Positions 42,604 through 45,314 of a stretch of 45,314 nt of DNA are shown here, piece after piece. The translations under genes and the position numbers were made by a program. The stretch's first letter is position 1. Each line of letters opens with the position of its first letter. This DNA comes from an uncultured Eubacteriales bacterium. GTDB lineage: Bacteria; Bacillota; Clostridia; Lachnospirales; Lachnospiraceae. Below the pieces are notes generated by a model. It worked only from the letters and a program-made list of their open reading frames with translations, was not told where the DNA came from and made no database searches. The stretch is taken from positions 1 through 45,314 of the forward strand of contig OMVU01000018.1 of the NCBI GenBank assembly GCA_900314565.1. The letters are read 5' to 3'.

Positions 42604-42690
42604 AGTACAATGCTCTGTACTGATTTCTTTTTTGTCTGTACTGTTCTGAGCTTTTCTATGTTTTACTGTGCTTTGCTGTTCTGTACTTTT
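42604..42690. promoter_or_regulatory. Repeated CTGTAC motifs in the spacer of the two small genes
   Basis: CTGTAC occurs at 42615, 42636 and 42681 with a further GTAC at 42605, in a T-rich stretch. The same hexamer forms the arms of the palindrome CTGTACTAAGGTACAG at 43229. They may be binding sites for one regulator. No binding protein can be named. Confidence 0.35.
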
Positions 42691-42714
42691 TTGGCTTGCT
42701 TTGTCGTCGCTTAA

Positions 42715-43185
42715 TTAGGATATAGCTAATATATAATTATCATTGTCGGAGACAGATTCAGTGCTGCCTCTGTCCTGGCGGCGGAGTAGATGGCACCGTC
42801 TGGAAACGGAAACATGCTCCAGATATACCAGGGTGAGAGATTTGACTGTGACGCAGATGATGGATGCATAGTAGATCGCGGATTTGGGATCGTAGGTAAT
42901 CACAACGATGACCCAGTCGCGAACGTTGTAGATGCACTGCATCAATATGCGCAGGAAATGACGGATGAATCTATAGGAAGCCCGTTCAATGCTTTCCATC
43001 AGTGGCCGTGTGTATTCCTCCATAGTTTCGGCAAAGGCCGTAAGTGCACTGCTTATATTTTGGACAGCTTCTTCCATGACGGGCTGAATGCTCTCGAACG
43101 CTTTTGCAATTGCCGCAGCGATTTTGCTGCAGTCGAATGTTAATACCTCCTCCCCAGCGTTTTTTGTATTTATAACGATTTCCAT
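42715..43185 (-). CDS. Hypothetical protein with a hydrophobic C-terminal half
   Basis: The 156-residue frame starts at 43185 (MEIVINTKNAGEEVLTFDCS) behind GGAGGTGAG. The N-terminal half is amphipathic and helical (IAAAIAKAFESIQPVMEEAV), and two moderately hydrophobic stretches follow (WVIVVITYDPKSAIYYASII and nearby). The C terminus is basic, then acidic. I recognise no family. A good sigma-A promoter lies upstream. Confidence 0.6.
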   Translation of the reverse strand: MEIVINTKNAGEEVLTFDCSKIAAAIAKAFESIQPVMEEAVQNISSALTAFAETMEEYTRPLMESIERASYRFIRHFLRILMQCIYNVRDWVIVVITYDPKSAIYYASIICVTVKSLTLVYLEHVSVSRRCHLLRRQDRGSTESVSDNDNYILAIS

Positions 43186-43228
43186 GTCTTTTCTCACCTC
43201 CTCCCTCTTCAGGATTTATATGTGTAAT

Positions 43229-43244
43229 CTGTACTAAGGTACAG
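43229..43244. promoter_or_regulatory. 16-bp palindrome, possible operator
   Basis: CTGTACTAAGGTACAG has 6-base arms around TAAG and lies just downstream of the promoter at 43267-43295, between it and the gene starting at 43185. Its form CTGT-N8-ACAG recalls an enterobacterial LexA box, but Clostridia use a different SOS box, so a local repressor is more likely. Confidence 0.45.
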
Positions 43245-43266
43245 AAATACTGACGTTTGCATCGGT

Positions 43267-43295
43267 AGTATAGCACGCAATCATGTACTTTTCAA
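43267..43295 (-). promoter_or_regulatory. Promoter of the small minus-strand genes
   Basis: On the minus strand TTGAAA (43295-43290) and TATACT (43272-43267) with a 17-base spacer. Confidence 0.75.
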
Positions 43296-43365
43296 TAGCA
43301 GAAAACACAATATATAGTGCTTTTGCGAGACTATACCACAATATATGGTATAATCAGATGAAACG

Positions 43366-43409
43366 GGACTTACGCGGCTTCCTGATAAGAGGCCCGAACG
43401 CAAGTCCCT
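43366..43409 (-). terminator. Long hairpin, terminator-like
   Basis: GGGACTTACGCGG and the complementary part ending CGCAAGTCCC bound a 44-base hairpin with AGGCC/GGCTT pairing inside. It lies behind the fragment ending at 43414 and may end transcription from the IS element. There is no strong T run. Confidence 0.45.
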
Positions 43410-43413
43410 TATT

Positions 43414-43575
43414 TCATGCTGCAATCTTGAAAAGACGCAGCAGGTATATTTCAAAATCCGTATATTCCATCGGCCCGTACTGTACCCATTTGCGATAATA
43501 GCAGTAGGAGTTGTAGGCCGCATCATCCGTTGTCACGAAAATTTTGGCAACATCGTCGGTGATTATTCCGGGCGA
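43414..43575 (-). pseudogene. C-terminal fragment of an unrecognised protein
   Basis: On the minus strand a frame without a credible start reads DDAAYNSYCYYRKWVQYGPM, then EYTDFEIYLLRLFKIAA and stop at 43414. It has the aromatic-rich look of a real protein end. It lies between istB and the hairpin at 43366. It may be the remains of a passenger or host gene cut by the insertion. Confidence 0.4.
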
Positions 43576-43617
43576 TCAGCCCATGCGCTGAAGCGCGTTC
43601 AGCGCATGGAAATCGCC
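43571..43617. repeat. Strong perfect hairpin behind istB
   Basis: CCATGCGCTGAA and TTCAGCGCATGG form a 12-bp perfect stem around five bases, with an outer GGCGAT/ATCGCC pairing. It may be part of the insertion sequence end or a palindromic repeat. I could not define the exact end of the element. Confidence 0.6.
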
Positions 43618-43653
43618 GCTTAGCAAAGTCTGACCGCAGTTCAGCCCAGGCCG

Positions 43654-44394
43654 TCAGGCATGGGATAAGTACTGCCGCATGTTTACATCGCCGGTTTCTA
43701 CCCAGGTGGTGTTGTGCGCGAAGCGCTCTACGATAGATTCGGCGTAGGTTCCGCTGCGAAGGCGCTTCACCCAGTCCTCACGCTTGTAAAGCGTGCAGAA
43801 GATCGTGGATGTGCTGTCAAAACGGCGTTCTGTCAGTTCAAGAAGGAACTCGACATCTGCCTTGGACAGTTCCGGCATCAGCCATTCGTCCAGAACCAGT
43901 ACCTTGAAAGCTGCATACTTGTTCAGTACCTTGTTCTTTCCGCCGGGAAGCAGCGACTTCTCAGCGTATTCTTCCAGTAGATCCGGGAGACGGATATATC
44001 TGGTCTTGTGCTGGTTTCGGCAGGCTTCTTTTGCCATTGCACAGCCAAGGAAGGTTTTTCCTGAGCTGGGGTATCCCTGGAATACGATGCTGCGGCAGTC
44101 ATCAACGAACCGGCAGCTGGCCAGATCGGCGATAATGCCCCGGTTCAGCGGACGTTTATCGATGTACAGGATGTCATGGATATCCGCCTTTGGAAGACGA
44201 AACTTCGCGTTCTTGATCAGTCTCCGCACTTTTTCGTTGTATTTCCGCTGGTAGACACTGTCCGTCAGAAGTTGGAAGCGGTCATCAAAGGGAAGCGCCA
44301 GTGTCTGCGGATCCTGCTGTTGTATTTCGAGTTCCTCTATGAATTCGCCGACATTCAGAATGCGGAGCTTTCTCCTGGTCTCATCATTCAGCAT
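43654..44394 (-). CDS. istB: IS21-family helper ATPase
   Basis: IstB is the AAA+ ATPase that guides IstA to target DNA. The 246 residues have Walker A QGYPSSGKTF (about 105-114), Walker B VLVLDEWLM (about 165) and the C-terminal RLRSGTYAESIVERFAHNTTW, where relatives have RLGDGALADAILDRL. The start overlaps the end of istA by 11 bases, the usual IS21 arrangement. The gene appears intact. Confidence 0.92.
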   Translation of the reverse strand: MLNDETRRKLRILNVGEFIEELEIQQQDPQTLALPFDDRFQLLTDSVYQRKYNEKVRRLIKNAKFRLPKADIHDILYIDKRPLNRGIIADLASCRFVDDCRSIVFQGYPSSGKTFLGCAMAKEACRNQHKTRYIRLPDLLEEYAEKSLLPGGKNKVLNKYAAFKVLVLDEWLMPELSKADVEFLLELTERRFDSTSTIFCTLYKREDWVKRLRSGTYAESIVERFAHNTTWVETGDVNMRQYLSHA

Positions 44395-45314
44395 CAGGAT
44401 CGCCCCCCTTCCGGTAGTAATCGCTGCCGCGCAGATAACCCATGGAGGAGTCGTCGGTGGAGGAAGCGGATTCCTGTTGCTCTTTGTAAGTGATGTCTTG
44501 ATTCGCCGTCAGGATTGCTTTAAGGTGATGGTAACGGGGCACCTTAATCCCTCTGCTGATGGCAAGTTCACAGGCGGTTTCCAGACGGGCATCTGTATAC
44601 GTCCTGCTGAGGCGGAGAACGGCGAGACAGGGATTATAGCCCTGTTCTTTTATGCTGACACTGCCGTTCTTGATCCGCTCGTCATCCCACTGGACGATGT
44701 TGCGGAAGGCCGGAGGCATGTCTTCCGGATGCGTGGAATACTTGTTCTTCATGTAATCCGGAAAGCGGTTGTGCGTTGTCAGACGCTCGCCTTTGTAATA
44801 GATCTCCACAAAACGGTCTGTGACCTTCAAATCCACTTTCTTTTTCGCGTACTGATACGGGCAGGAATACCGGTTCTTCTTATACACGACATGAAAGTCG
44901 AGGTTGACGGCCCGGCCATAGACCCACTCGGCGATTTCGTAAGGGACATCCGGGAGCGGGCGGAGGAATTCCTTTTCTTCCTGAAGCACCTCATAACGGC
45001 TGCCGTCACGCTTCTGGAAAGCTTCATGGTTGAATTTATTAAGCTTATCCGCGACGCCCTTCTTGAGTTCCGCAAAGGAGTAGTACACGTCGTTCCTGCA
45101 TCGGGCGATGATGGCGGTTGCGATCTTTCCGATTGTTCCTTCTACTGAAGGTTTCTGCTTCGGCTTCCTGACGCCAGCGGGCATGATCGCTGTCATGTAA
45201 TGCGAGCCCAGGGCCGCATAATCATCAGTCAGTATGATCTCGCCTTCCTTTGGATGAGATACAACACCGGTCTTAAGGTTGTCGCACACGGTCCGTACCG
45301 GAGCGCCGCCAAAG
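44384..45314 (-). CDS. istA: IS21-family transposase, 3' part (runs off the window)
   Basis: This is the C-terminal part of the DDE transposase; the 5' end lies beyond the right edge. The first residues in the window read FGGAPVRTVCDNLKTGVVSH, containing the second catalytic Asp in DNLK, and KPSVEGTIGKIA supplies the catalytic Glu. After these come the C-terminal beta-barrel region (AVNLDFHVVYKKNRYSCPYQ) and a helical tail. The frame is open to the window edge, so the apparent start at 45289 is an internal GTG and not real. Confidence 0.93.
   Translation of the reverse strand, partial: FGGAPVRTVCDNLKTGVVSHPKEGEIILTDDYAALGSHYMTAIMPAGVRKPKQKPSVEGTIGKIATAIIARCRNDVYYSFAELKKGVADKLNKFNHEAFQKRDGSRYEVLQEEKEFLRPLPDVPYEIAEWVYGRAVNLDFHVVYKKNRYSCPYQYAKKKVDLKVTDRFVEIYYKGERLTTHNRFPDYMKNKYSTHPEDMPPAFRNIVQWDDERIKNGSVSIKEQGYNPCLAVLRLSRTYTDARLETACELAISRGIKVPRYHHLKAILTANQDITYKEQQESASSTDDSSMGYLRGSDYYRKGGDPDAE
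44384..45314 (-). mobile_element. IS21-family insertion sequence (partial)
   Basis: istA and istB in the canonical order and overlap, on the minus strand. The left boundary should lie somewhere between about 43360 and 43653, but I could not identify its terminal repeats; the right boundary is outside the window. The coordinates given cover only the istA portion that is certain; istB at 43654-44394 belongs to it. Confidence 0.85.

Noticed and set aside
43283-43498. Plus-strand 71-codon frame next to the TATAAT-like sequence
   Set aside because: It crosses the long hairpin at 43366 and the minus-strand remnant and has no ribosome site.
44339-45148. Plus-strand frame opposite istA
   Set aside because: Shadow of the transposase gene with no supporting features.

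Overview
The window reads as chromosome of a Gram-positive anaerobe of the Clostridia, most likely Lachnospiraceae. The grounds are LPxTG/SpaA-type surface proteins, strong AGGAGG ribosome sites, an anaerobic (cbi) cobalamin pathway, an OPT-family peptide transporter and intrinsic terminators with long U tracts. This assignment is inferred from gene content only.

Backbone, 1 to about 19.3 kb. In order: an OPT transporter; a minus-strand rpiB/phosphohexomutase operon; a saccharopine-dehydrogenase-like gene and pdxA; an ArsR sensor, a free-standing HMA metallochaperone and a Zn/Cd-type P1B ATPase forming a metal-efflux locus with a visible operator; hisB lying alone between two inverted copies of a 56-bp hairpin element; a large membrane-anchored extracellular protein on the minus strand; and cbiD-cbiF-cbiG-cbiH. 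This part is full of short tandem arrays: periods of 62, 62, 27, 35 and 15 bp between genes, 39 bp in frame inside cbiD, 21 bp in frame inside cbiG, and a 34-bp duplication of the end of cbiH. I see none of comparable clarity after 20 kb.

Surface region, 19.6 to 35.5 kb. It starts with the 3' stump of an old surface-protein gene and an AT-rich stretch holding a promoter and a long leader. Then come a small coiled-coil protein, signal peptidase I, a 1765-residue LPNTG protein, a GC-rich patch, a structured leader and a 539-residue LPSTG backbone pilin. No sortase gene is present. Directly behind the pilin lie two polytopic GT-C-like membrane proteins around a GtrB/DPM1-like polyprenyl-phosphate glycosyltransferase, then a TraX-family membrane protein. 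This looks like a pilus plus surface-glycosylation module of lower GC than its surroundings.

Defence and mobile region, 35.5 kb to the end. A promoter drives a small ribbon-helix-helix-like protein, hsdR, hsdS and hsdM (order R-S-M) and an Mrr-type endonuclease gene broken by one in-frame TAG. After two small minus-strand genes of unknown function, an IS21-family element (istB and the 3' part of istA) runs off the right edge.

The best candidates for something new are the pilin/glycosylation locus with its two long leaders, the family of tandem repeats that grow from or inside genes, a Cys-Lys repeat ORF wedged between the metallochaperone and the efflux pump, and an 84-bp element with competing hairpins ahead of the cobalamin genes.
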